Positions 1-5,571 of a stretch of 5,968 nucleotides of DNA are shown piece by piece. This stretch comes from Bacillota bacterium (GTDB lineage Bacteria > Bacillota > Clostridia > Peptostreptococcales > Anaerovoracaceae). Each line of letters opens with the position of its first letter. The stretch's first letter is position 1. Below the pieces are notes generated by a model. That model was given only the letters and a program-made list of their open reading frames with translations, had not been told where the DNA came from and searched no databases. Both the position numbers and the translations under genes were made by a program. Location of the stretch: positions 1 through 5,968 of the forward strand of contig JAQSXD010000242.1 of the NCBI GenBank assembly GCA_029266295.1, in the 5' to 3' direction.

Positions 1-1
1 T

Positions 2-205
2 CCTGCTCCCGAGGAAAAGAGAAAAGAAAAGATTGCAGAATATGAAGAGAAGTTCAATAATCCTTACTGCGCGGCGGAACGGGGGTATGTTGAGGATATC
101 ATCGAGCCTGCTACCGCGAGACAGAAGATTTTGGAGGCGTTCGAAATGCTTCGAACGAAGAAACAGGAACTGCCGGAGAAACGGCATGGAAATATCCCGC
201 TGTAA
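2..205 (+). CDS. Acyl-CoA carboxyltransferase subunit (PCC-beta/MmdA family), C-terminal end only
   Basis: This is the 3' end of a gene entering from the left: 67 codons read in frame from base 2 to a TAA at 203-205. The peptide has the hallmark tail of the biotin-dependent carboxyltransferase family. It shows KRKEKIAEYEEKFNNPY, then AAERGYVEDIIEP (about residues 24-36 of the fragment), then a helix of the form ARQKILEAFEMLRTK, and ends in KRHGNIPL. Propionyl-CoA carboxylase beta and methylmalonyl-CoA decarboxylase alpha share this ending, including the terminal HGNIPL. Family knowledge: the subunit moves the carboxyl group between biotin and an acyl-CoA such as propionyl-CoA, in the cytoplasm or on a membrane sodium-pump complex. 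The fragment cannot tell carboxylase from decarboxylase, because the catalytic part lies outside the window. It converges on the minus-strand operon and is followed by a terminator at 360-399. Confidence 0.87.
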   Translation, partial: PAPEEKRKEKIAEYEEKFNNPYCAAERGYVEDIIEPATARQKILEAFEMLRTKKQELPEKRHGNIPL

Positions 206-244
206 CCAGAATCCTTTTAATAAGTACACAACAGCTTGATGGGG

Positions 245-272
245 TGCCGGAAAGGAGGATTCTTTTCCGGCA
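245..272. other. Hairpin in the 3' region of the carboxyltransferase transcript
   Basis: The arms TGCCGGAAA (245-253) and TTTCCGGCA (264-272) form a perfect 9-bp stem with a 10-base loop. GGTG (243-246) could alternatively pair with CACC (277-280). No T run follows directly, so it is not a standard intrinsic terminator. It begins about 40 bases after the stop codon and could stabilise the mRNA 3' end or cause a pause. The role is unknown. Confidence 0.5.
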
Positions 273-359
273 ATCGCACCAGCCTTGCAGACTGACAGAG
301 TGCTCTCTTTCTGCAGCCGGTGCAACCCACATAAGATAGATTTTTTCCCACTACAAAAC

Positions 360-399
360 GCCGAAAACCGTGCGGTCCTCAGACTGCACGGTTTTTGGC
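360..399 (+). terminator. Rho-independent terminator of the carboxyltransferase gene, possibly bidirectional
   Basis: The left arm (360-373) and right arm (386-399) pair over 14 positions with one G-U wobble. The stem continues inward through 374-377 and 382-385 to a CTCA tetraloop, about 18 pairs in total. The core CCGTGCGGTC/GACTGCACGG is followed by TTTTT at 392-396, and four A residues at 364-367 mirror it, so it could also stop transcripts read on the minus strand. It lies about 155 bases after the carboxyltransferase stop codon. Its main use is probably to end the plus-strand transcript. Confidence 0.85.
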
Positions 400-508
400 C
401 TTTGTGGATTTTGAATGGTACGCCCATTATATGAGGTCAGCCTCCTTCGTACCGTATTCACAGCCTTGCCATGCTGCGGCAAATGGAGGGGAGCGATTTT
501 ACGGCAAC

Positions 509-545
509 CCAAAAACCGCGCCGTTATCAGACAGCGCGGTTTTGG
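509..545 (-). terminator. Rho-independent terminator of the four-gene minus-strand operon
   Basis: Read on the minus strand, AAAACCGCGC (543-534) pairs perfectly with GCGCGGTTTT (521-512) across a 12-base loop. The stem runs into TTTTT (515-511) followed by GGG. Two further C-G pairs (509/545 and 510/544) are possible if A511 bulges. It begins about 55 bases after the enoyl-CoA hydratase stop codon, exactly where an operon terminator is expected. On the plus strand the trailing run is only four T, so it is weaker in that direction. Confidence 0.87.
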
Positions 546-597
546 CAGGTAGAATGATGAACTTGAGCAATGGTAGATTGCCCAATTGGTTCTGCTT

Positions 598-1380
598 TTA
601 TTTGTTCTGGAAGACTGCAGGCCTTTTTTCCAGGAATGCACTCATTCCTTCGGTTCTGTCTGCAGAGCAGAAGGTGCTGACAGCAGCCTCTGCCTCCAGC
701 GCAATTCCAGATTTGATATCCAGATTCAGGCCGGTAGTGATGGCAGTTTTTGCCATCTTTACACCGATGGGGGATTTGCTCATGACCAGACGGGCGTATT
801 TTTCAGCCTCCGCAAGGAGTTCCTCCGCAGGAAAGACCTTTTGAACCAGACCGATTCGGTACGCTTCCTGCGCATCGATCATTTCGGCGCTGAAGATCAA
901 ATACTTGGCAGTCCCTTCGCCCACAAGACGGGAAAGTCTCTGGGTTCCGCCGAAGAAGGGGAAGATCCCCAGGTTAACCTCAGGCTGCCCGAATTTTGCC
1001 TTGTCGGATGCGAATCGGATATCTGCTGCCATAGCCAGCTCGTTTCCGCCACCCAGCGCAAAGCCGTTTACAGCGGCTATGACGGGTTTTTCAATATTTT
1101 CTATGTATTCCATAACCCCTTGTGCCTTGTGCGCCCAATCACGCAGTTCAGAAGCCGTTTTATCCTTCATATAAGCGATATCTGCTCCTGCCACAAATGC
1201 TCTTCCTGTTCCTGTCAGAATCACGGCGCTGATTTCACTGGAACTCTTAATGGTTACGAAAGCATCCAGCAGTTCATCAAACACGTCAACGTTAAGCGCA
1301 TTCAATGCTTCCGGTCTGTTGATTATTATGGTTGCAAGCCCGTCTTCGACTTTGTAGATGATATTCTGATACTCTGCCAT
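598..1380 (-). CDS. Enoyl-CoA hydratase/isomerase (crotonase family)
   Basis: This is a 260-residue crotonase-fold protein, the usual length for a bacterial enoyl-CoA hydratase. Family knowledge: it adds water across the double bond of a 2-enoyl-CoA (crotonyl-CoA to 3-hydroxybutyryl-CoA, or the reverse) in the cytoplasm. The oxyanion-hole and CoA-binding segments are visible as AFVAGADI (about 61-68) and NGFALGGGNELA (about 105-116). Glu114 and Glu134 (in GQPEVNLG) match the two catalytic glutamates of rat enoyl-CoA hydratase (Glu144 and Glu164), followed by GGTQRL (144-149). Both acid/base residues are therefore present, which favours hydratase over pure isomerase activity. The start is set at the ATG at 1380, 9 bases after an AGGAGG. 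A longer in-frame reading to 1497 only translates the 3' end of the preceding gene. Last gene of the operon, 13 bases after the alcohol dehydrogenase stop and followed by a terminator. The exact chain length of its substrate cannot be read. Confidence 0.93.
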   Translation of the reverse strand: MAEYQNIIYKVEDGLATIIINRPEALNALNVDVFDELLDAFVTIKSSSEISAVILTGTGRAFVAGADIAYMKDKTASELRDWAHKAQGVMEYIENIEKPVIAAVNGFALGGGNELAMAADIRFASDKAKFGQPEVNLGIFPFFGGTQRLSRLVGEGTAKYLIFSAEMIDAQEAYRIGLVQKVFPAEELLAEAEKYARLVMSKSPIGVKMAKTAITTGLNLDIKSGIALEAEAAVSTFCSADRTEGMSAFLEKRPAVFQNK

Positions 1381-1389
1381 TACAGTATT

Positions 1390-1395
1390 CCTCCT
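1390..1395 (-). promoter_or_regulatory. Ribosome binding site of the enoyl-CoA hydratase, overlapping the upstream stop codon
   Basis: The minus strand reads AGGAGG here, 9 bases before the ATG at 1380. It fixes the start at MAEYQN rather than the upstream in-frame ATG at 1497. The site shares bases with the TAG stop (1396-1394) of the alcohol dehydrogenase gene, so ribosomes finishing one gene sit on the start signal of the next. Translational coupling is an inference from that overlap. Confidence 0.85.
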
Positions 1396-2563
1396 ATTTC
1401 TTTTCTCCCGATTCCCAGAGCTCTTTGTAGAGCACCTGAATCTCTTCATTGCTGGGGGTTCTTCTTGTATTTCCAGGGCTTCCGCTGTCAAGGGCATCAG
1501 AAGCCATCTTGGGGATATGCTTGAAGAAGTCCTCCTTCTTTACACCAAACTCCTGCAGTGTCTGGATATCCAGCTTATGAAGAAGCTCGATGATTGCGTC
1601 TGCAAAGGCGTCAGCGCCTTCTTCCTCGGTCATCCCGTCGCTGTAGACGCCGATGACCTTGGCAAGATCACATAGTCGATCTGTTGCGCCGGGCTTTAAA
1701 AATCTGAGGCAAACCTCCAGGAGCATAGCATTGGAAAGACCATGAGGAACATGGAAGAGGGCACCGATGGGACGGCTCATTCCATGAACGATGGTAACAG
1801 AAGCATTGCTGAAAGCAATGCCTCCTTCCATGGCAGCAATTGCCATTTCACGCCGGGCTTCTACGTTGGTACCGTTGGTATAGACCTCATAGATATTTTT
1901 AAAGATCTTCTTGATGGCGGATACTGCAAACATATCTGCCATGGGGAAGGATTTCAGTGAGGTGTAAGCCTCAACGGCGTGGGTCAGTGCGTCAACTCCG
2001 GTGGCTGCTGTAACTGCAGGAGGTACTGTAAGGGTAAATACGGGGTCGATGACCGCTATTCTCGCCATGAGCTTGGGATCGCTCAGGAGCATTTTGACAC
2101 CGGTATCCGTATTGGTGATGATGGATACTTTCGTTGCTTCGGAGCCTGTTCCAGCCGTGGTGGGGATTGCTACAGTAGGAGGGAGGTCTTTTTCGATGAT
2201 CTTTCCCTTGTACTGGGTGATGCTCCCACCGTTGGAAACCACTGCTCCGATGGCTTTCATAGCATCCATGGGGCTGCCGCCGCCAATTCCTATGAGAAAA
2301 TCGAATCCTCCCTGATGAAAGATTCTTACGCCTTCATCGATCATGGTATGGGTTGGTTCACTGTTGATCCCGGAATAGATTCGATACAGGATATCATTTT
2401 TTTCCAGCTCGTCGGTGAGCTTTTTCACATTTCCGAACTTGACCATCGTATCATCGGTGACGACCAGCGTTCTTTTTCCGAAGGCTCTGATGTGGGGCAT
2501 GCTGAGCTGGATCGCATTTTCTCCGGTGATGATGTACTGCGGAACAAAGAATAGATTTGCCAT
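1394..2563 (-). CDS. Iron-containing (group III) alcohol dehydrogenase
   Basis: This is a 389-residue protein of the iron-dependent alcohol dehydrogenase family (FucO, 1,3-propanediol and 4-hydroxybutyrate dehydrogenases), of typical length. Family knowledge: it interconverts alcohols or omega-hydroxy acids with aldehydes or semialdehydes using NAD(P)H and one bound divalent metal. The N-terminal nucleotide domain carries GGGSPMDAMKA (94-104) and PTTAGTGSE (134-142). The helical C-terminal domain carries the metal ligands Asp191 and His195 (GVDALTHAVEAY), His260 (VHG) and His274 (PHG), with the same spacing as FucO Asp196/His200/His263/His277. The position of FucO His267 is Arg264 here (GMSRPIGA). 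A late SPGNTRRTPS segment matches the PGNPR region of the family. AGAGG at 2576-2572 lies 8 bases before the start. It sits 25 bases after the CoA-transferase gene in the same operon. The substrate is unknown; the neighbours suggest a hydroxy acid or alcohol tied to CoA-thioester metabolism. Confidence 0.93.
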   Translation of the reverse strand: MANLFFVPQYIITGENAIQLSMPHIRAFGKRTLVVTDDTMVKFGNVKKLTDELEKNDILYRIYSGINSEPTHTMIDEGVRIFHQGGFDFLIGIGGGSPMDAMKAIGAVVSNGGSITQYKGKIIEKDLPPTVAIPTTAGTGSEATKVSIITNTDTGVKMLLSDPKLMARIAVIDPVFTLTVPPAVTAATGVDALTHAVEAYTSLKSFPMADMFAVSAIKKIFKNIYEVYTNGTNVEARREMAIAAMEGGIAFSNASVTIVHGMSRPIGALFHVPHGLSNAMLLEVCLRFLKPGATDRLCDLAKVIGVYSDGMTEEEGADAFADAIIELLHKLDIQTLQEFGVKKEDFFKHIPKMASDALDSGSPGNTRRTPSNEEIQVLYKELWESGEKK

Positions 2564-2588
2564 ATTGCTTTCCTCTCTTCCTGTTAAT

Positions 2589-4172
2589 TTATTCTTGATG
2601 AGTGTTCTGGGAATCGGTCCTATCTTTCAATCCCATGAGGGTATCCCGGAAGATTCTTTCATCCATGACCTTCGGCGTACCGACCATCTTGGGGGTAAAA
2701 TCCATCAGATCAAGGATTTGGGACTTCAAATCGATACCAGGGGCAATCTCTGTGAGATACATCCCGTCGTTTCGAAGCTCAAAGACCGCCCGCTCAGTAA
2801 TATACATGACCTGCTGGCCTAGTCTGGATGCAAGGTCTCCGCTGAAGGTAATCTGTTCCACCATGCTGAGGAATTTTTTTTCCGTACCTTCCTTGAGAAT
2901 CTTAAGCTTTCCGTTTTCCACTGCGGTCTCCAGACCGGAAGCAGTAAAGGTGCCGCAGAAAAAGACCCGCTTGGAACTCTGGGTGATATTGATGAAGCCG
3001 CCGCACCCGGAGAGTCTCGGACCGAATTTGCTGACGTTGATATTTCCAAACTGATCTGTCTGAGCCAGGCCTAAAAAGGCAAGGTCGATTCCGCCTCCGT
3101 CGTAGTAGTCAAACTGTTCGTGATGGGCCAGGATACATTCCGGATTCACAGATGCACCAAATCGGGCACCCCCTGCCGGGATACCGCCAATGGGTCCGGC
3201 TTCAACGGTGAGGGTCATATAATCTCCGATTCCTTCTTCATTAGCTACCGCTGCGATGAATTCGGGAATACCGATTCCAAGATTAACCACGGTATTTTCC
3301 GTCAGTTCCATTGCCCCTCTGCGTCCGATGATCTTCTTGGCTGAAAGGGGAGGAGGCGTGATACTGCTGACGGGAATACGAACTTCTCCTGTAAGGGAGG
3401 GATCATATTCGCAGCCGTAGGTCTGTTCATGTTCCGACGGATCGGCAACGATGAGTGCATCCACATAGATTCTTGGAATTTTAACAAGACGGGGGTCCAG
3501 CGTTCCTTCCTTAACGATTTTTTCCACTTGGACAAACACCTTGCCTCCGCTGTTTTTCGCCGCCTGTGCTAAAGCGGTGACCTCATTGAGACCCACTTCC
3601 CGTTCCAGGGTCACATTGCCGGCCTCGTCGGCATAGGAGCCGCGAAGCAGCGCAACATGGATGGGGAATGCTTTATAGAGAAGTTTCTCCTGTCCCAGAA
3701 TGGTAACAACTTCGACGATATCTTCCGTGGTTATCTCATTCAGCTTGCCTCCGCCTTTGCGCGGATCGACATAAGTTTCAAGCCCTACGTGGGTGATGGT
3801 GCCGGGCTTCTTGCCCGCAATGTCTCTGCAAAGCTGGGAGAGGGTGCCCTGGGGCAGATTGTAGCCCTCGATTTCATTGCTCAGAATGCATTTTCCCAAA
3901 GCGGGAGCGGTGTTGTAATGACCCGCAATGACCCGCTTGATCATTCCTTTGTGCGCAAGGCGGTCTCCGCCTCGTCCGTCTCTGTTGCCGGCGGAACCGG
4001 CATAGAAATATGTAAGATCACGGGGCGTAGCGCTATTCAGCCATCTTCGTTCCAATGCGGCAAGCAGTGCTTCTGGAATTCCGCTGCTGACAAACCCGCC
4101 GTGCGCCACCGTATCTCCGTCTCTGATCTGTGCCACTGCTTCATCCGCTGTTATGATTTTCATATGCTTCAT
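2589..4172 (-). CDS. pct: Propionate/acetate CoA-transferase (Pct type, family I)
   Basis: This is a 527-residue single-chain family I CoA-transferase in which the alpha-like and beta-like halves are fused. It closely resembles what I recall of Clostridium propionicum Pct (about 524 residues). Shared landmarks include ITADEAV near the start, GSAGNRDGRG (59-68), FPIHVALLRG (169-178), VVADPSEH-like (241-248) and SAKKIIGRRGA (277-287). The second half shows the GIGIPE loop (299-304) and the catalytic glutamate in LTVEAGPIGG (321-330). By direct count that residue is Glu324, the same number as the C. propionicum Pct nucleophile. The protein ends with a typical FEL/EIAPGIDL...MDF region. Family knowledge: it swaps CoA between acetyl-CoA or propionyl-CoA and short-chain acids (propionate, lactate, acrylate, butyrate, hydroxy acids) through a glutamyl-CoA intermediate. 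GGAGGG at 4183-4178 favours the ATG at 4172; a second ATG at 4163 is possible. It is the second gene of the operon, 69 bases after the acyl-CoA dehydrogenase. The physiological acid is not determined. Confidence 0.94.
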   Translation of the reverse strand: MKHMKIITADEAVAQIRDGDTVAHGGFVSSGIPEALLAALERRWLNSATPRDLTYFYAGSAGNRDGRGGDRLAHKGMIKRVIAGHYNTAPALGKCILSNEIEGYNLPQGTLSQLCRDIAGKKPGTITHVGLETYVDPRKGGGKLNEITTEDIVEVVTILGQEKLLYKAFPIHVALLRGSYADEAGNVTLEREVGLNEVTALAQAAKNSGGKVFVQVEKIVKEGTLDPRLVKIPRIYVDALIVADPSEHEQTYGCEYDPSLTGEVRIPVSSITPPPLSAKKIIGRRGAMELTENTVVNLGIGIPEFIAAVANEEGIGDYMTLTVEAGPIGGIPAGGARFGASVNPECILAHHEQFDYYDGGGIDLAFLGLAQTDQFGNINVSKFGPRLSGCGGFINITQSSKRVFFCGTFTASGLETAVENGKLKILKEGTEKKFLSMVEQITFSGDLASRLGQQVMYITERAVFELRNDGMYLTEIAPGIDLKSQILDLMDFTPKMVGTPKVMDERIFRDTLMGLKDRTDSQNTHQE

Positions 4173-4177
4173 GACGT

Positions 4178-4183
4178 CCCTCC
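4178..4183 (-). promoter_or_regulatory. Ribosome binding site of the CoA-transferase
   Basis: The minus strand reads GGAGGG, about 5-6 bases before the ATG at 4172 and 14-15 bases before the second ATG at 4163. This spacing supports the first ATG (MKHMKI) as the start, though it is a little short. If the second is used, the protein is three residues shorter. Confidence 0.7.
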
Positions 4184-4213
4184 ATATTCAGGTCGAAATT
4201 CAGTTTCTATTTG

Positions 4214-4226
4214 AAATACAGTATTT
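4214..4226. repeat. Short palindrome between the first two operon genes
   Basis: AAATAC and GTATTT flank a single A, giving a perfect 13-base palindrome inside the 69-base gap between the acyl-CoA dehydrogenase stop (4242) and the CoA-transferase start (4172). With a one-base centre it is a better candidate for a protein-binding site than for an RNA hairpin. It could also be chance in AT-rich sequence. Confidence 0.3.
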
Positions 4227-4241
4227 TGAAGTTCGGATGAA

Positions 4242-5396
4242 TTAAGCACCATATTTTTTCAGCGTATCTCCGGCAATAATGATCCGTTGTATTTCGCTTG
4301 TTCCTCCTGAGGAAATGGAGGTCAGGGAATCTCTTAGGAATCTTCCGGTGGGATATTCGTTGATGACACCGTAAGCACCCATGAGTTCAATGGTGCGCTT
4401 TGCAGCTCTCGAGGCGGCTTCCGTTCCAAAATGCTTGGCCATACCGAATTCTGCAGTGGTGGGAACCCCTTCATCTTTCAGGCAAGCCGCGCGGTACAGC
4501 AGCAGGAATGCCGCTTCATAATCCAGTCTGTTCTCCGCAATATGGAACTGAATGGCCTGAAGCTTGGAAATGGGCTTTCCGTACAGAATTCTGTCATTGG
4601 CGAATTTCACACTCTCTTCCAGACAACCGCGAAGAATGCCCACACAGATGGCAGCCATGCTGGCTCTGCCTACTTCACCGATGACCCTGAGTGCAGCCGC
4701 GTTGCCGTTTCCCACGGTTCCAATGAGGTTTACCTCCGGAACAACGGCGTTAGAAAGGATCAGTTCTCCGGTTACAGAGCCTCGGAGCCCCAGCTTATGT
4801 TCTTTTCTGCCGGGAGAAAAGCCTTCTGTTCCCTTTTCTACGAGAATGGCGGAAAAGATTCCTCTTCCTTTGTCATCAACGCCGGTCTTTGCGGTCAGAA
4901 TGGTATAGTCAGCTACATGAGAATTGGTAATAAAGCATTTTCTGCCGTTTAGAGTCCATTTTCCATCCTTTAATACGGCTTCGGTTTTTTGTCCTGCCAC
5001 ATCGGAACCGCCTCCCGGTTCTGTAGTGGCAAGACCTGCGATCTTTTCGCCGCTGCATAAAAGCGGAAGATATTTTTTCTTCTGTTCCTCGGAGCCATAA
5101 TCAAGAATCGTAGAAACTCCGAGCTGATGTGTAAAAACAAACATTGCGACACCGGGAGAGTGGCGGGCAATGGATTCAAGGGCGATAACCCGTTCCACAT
5201 GACCCAGACCGGAGCCACCGTACTCTTCGGGAACGAAGATGCCAAGGATGCCCAGCTCACCCATCTTGGGGAAAAGTTCCACCGGACAATAATCTTCTTC
5301 GTCCCATTTTGCCGCATTTGGCGCAATTTCCTGTTTGACAAAATCGTCAAAGGCTTCTTTTAACAAACGTTGTTCCTCTGTAAAATGAAAATTCAT
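4242..5396 (-). CDS. Acyl-CoA dehydrogenase family flavoprotein lacking the usual catalytic glutamate
   Basis: This is a 384-residue full-length member of the acyl-CoA dehydrogenase superfamily, which carries FAD and normally oxidises acyl-CoA to 2-enoyl-CoA with electrons passed to ETF. The N-terminal helical domain covers about 1-118 (PEEYGGSGLG at 56-65). The middle beta domain shows ATTEPGGGSD (123-132) and KCFITNS (153-159). The C-terminal helical domain shows ANDRILYGKPIS (266-277), ELMGAYG (337-343) and GGTSEIQR (364-371). The last motif normally reads YEGTSEIQR with Glu as catalytic base; here it reads SGGTSEIQR, so that residue is Gly364. The alternative base of isovaleryl-CoA-type enzymes, in the LER segment of helix G, aligns with Gly243 (EVGRASMA). 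The fold and flavin motifs are otherwise intact and there is no frameshift. GGAGG at 5408-5404 lies 7 bases before the ATG. It is the first gene of the operon. It may use another base such as Glu241, or catalyse an elimination or hydration instead of a dehydrogenation (inference). No ETF genes lie in the window. Confidence 0.92.
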   Translation of the reverse strand: MNFHFTEEQRLLKEAFDDFVKQEIAPNAAKWDEEDYCPVELFPKMGELGILGIFVPEEYGGSGLGHVERVIALESIARHSPGVAMFVFTHQLGVSTILDYGSEEQKKKYLPLLCSGEKIAGLATTEPGGGSDVAGQKTEAVLKDGKWTLNGRKCFITNSHVADYTILTAKTGVDDKGRGIFSAILVEKGTEGFSPGRKEHKLGLRGSVTGELILSNAVVPEVNLIGTVGNGNAAALRVIGEVGRASMAAICVGILRGCLEESVKFANDRILYGKPISKLQAIQFHIAENRLDYEAAFLLLYRAACLKDEGVPTTAEFGMAKHFGTEAASRAAKRTIELMGAYGVINEYPTGRFLRDSLTSISSGGTSEIQRIIIAGDTLKKYGA

Positions 5397-5427
5397 GCAA
5401 ACACCTCCAAAATATAATTGTTAAAAT

Positions 5428-5440
5428 ATTGTCCAACAAT
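5428..5440. promoter_or_regulatory. Inverted repeat, candidate operator for the acyl-CoA dehydrogenase operon
   Basis: ATTGT and ACAAT flank CCA, giving 5-base arms in a 13-base element. A wider pair, ATTGTT (5417-5422) and AACAAT (5435-5440), overlaps it. The element lies 32-44 bases upstream of the operon's first start codon, where a repressor could block transcription. It is not assigned to any regulator. Confidence 0.4.
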
Positions 5441-5474
5441 TTCACTTTATCATCTTGGGGATTTTCTGGATAAT

Positions 5475-5504
5475 TAGAAAAACTGATTCCCCCATAGAAA
5501 AACT
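5475..5504. repeat. Direct repeat TAGAAAAACT, two copies with 20-base period
   Basis: Identical 10-mers lie at 5475-5484 and 5495-5504. The 20-base offset is about two helical turns, which would place both copies on the same DNA face. They lie midway between the two divergent genes, just upstream of the possible MoxR promoter. A pair of activator or repressor sites is one reading; chance in A-rich sequence is the other. Confidence 0.4.
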
Positions 5505-5508
5505 TATC

Positions 5509-5538
5509 TTGATGAGTTTTGATATTCTGACATAAAAT
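5509..5538 (+). promoter_or_regulatory. Possible sigma-A-type promoter of the MoxR gene
   Basis: TTGATG (5509-5514) and TAAAAT (5533-5538) resemble the -35 and -10 boxes, with an 18-base spacer. The match is 4 of 6 and 5 of 6. Transcription would start near 5545, leaving a leader of about 60 bases that includes the hairpin at 5552-5571. Confidence 0.35.
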
Positions 5539-5551
5539 GGTTTGGGAAATC

Positions 5552-5571
5552 AGCCGGCAAGATTGTCGGCT
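5552..5571 (+). other. Leader hairpin upstream of the MoxR gene
   Basis: AGCCGGCA (5552-5559) pairs with TGTCGGCT (5564-5571) around an AGAT tetraloop: 8 pairs with one G-U. No T run follows on the plus strand, and on the minus strand only a scattered T stretch follows, so it is a poor terminator. It ends about 20 bases before the ribosome binding site of the gene at 5606. An mRNA-stabilising element or an operator half-site pair are possible roles. Confidence 0.5.

Larger units (their letters stand above)
206..597. other. Convergent intergenic region (392 bases), no gene seen
   Basis: This stretch lies between the stop of the carboxyltransferase gene (plus strand) and the stop of the enoyl-CoA hydratase gene (minus strand). 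It holds a hairpin at 245-272, a T6 run at 341-346, a strong terminator at 360-399, a small hairpin at 466-482 (TTGCC/GGCAA) nested inside CCTCC (441-445) and GGAGG (485-489), and a second strong terminator at 509-545. Open frames through it look like random sequence and carry no recognisable domain. I see no tRNA, rRNA or repeat array here. Confidence 0.7.

Noticed and set aside
206..600. Mobile element, attachment site or CRISPR remnant in the convergent gap
   Set aside because: The inverted repeats are short terminator stems. No direct target duplications, transposase fragments or regularly spaced repeats are visible.
1381..1389. The 9-mer TACAGTATT, also found at 4218-4226, as a shared regulatory repeat
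   Set aside because: Nine AT-rich bases occurring twice in about 6 kb is not remarkable, and only the second copy is part of a palindrome.
1381..1497. N-terminal extension of the enoyl-CoA hydratase starting at 1497
   Set aside because: The extra residues translate the 3' end of the alcohol dehydrogenase in another frame, and a strong AGGAGG sits right before the ATG at 1380.
586..1524. Long plus-strand open frame of 312 codons
   Set aside because: It lies fully antisense to the enoyl-CoA hydratase and the end of the alcohol dehydrogenase, both of which have complete family motifs. Its product is rich in Cys, Phe and Ser with no recognisable domain, as expected for a frame opposite a real gene.
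1979..2554. Plus-strand open frame of 191 codons
   Set aside because: It is antisense to the alcohol dehydrogenase. The product shows no family features, and there is no convincing ribosome binding site.
3657..4214. Plus-strand open frame of 185 codons
   Set aside because: It is opposite the CoA-transferase, whose translation keeps all landmark motifs. The plus-strand product looks random.
5411..5439. Minus-strand promoter TTGTTG - 17 bases - TATATT for the operon
   Set aside because: The spacing is good, but transcription would begin near 5404, inside the ribosome binding site at 5408-5404, so the mRNA would lack a usable start signal.
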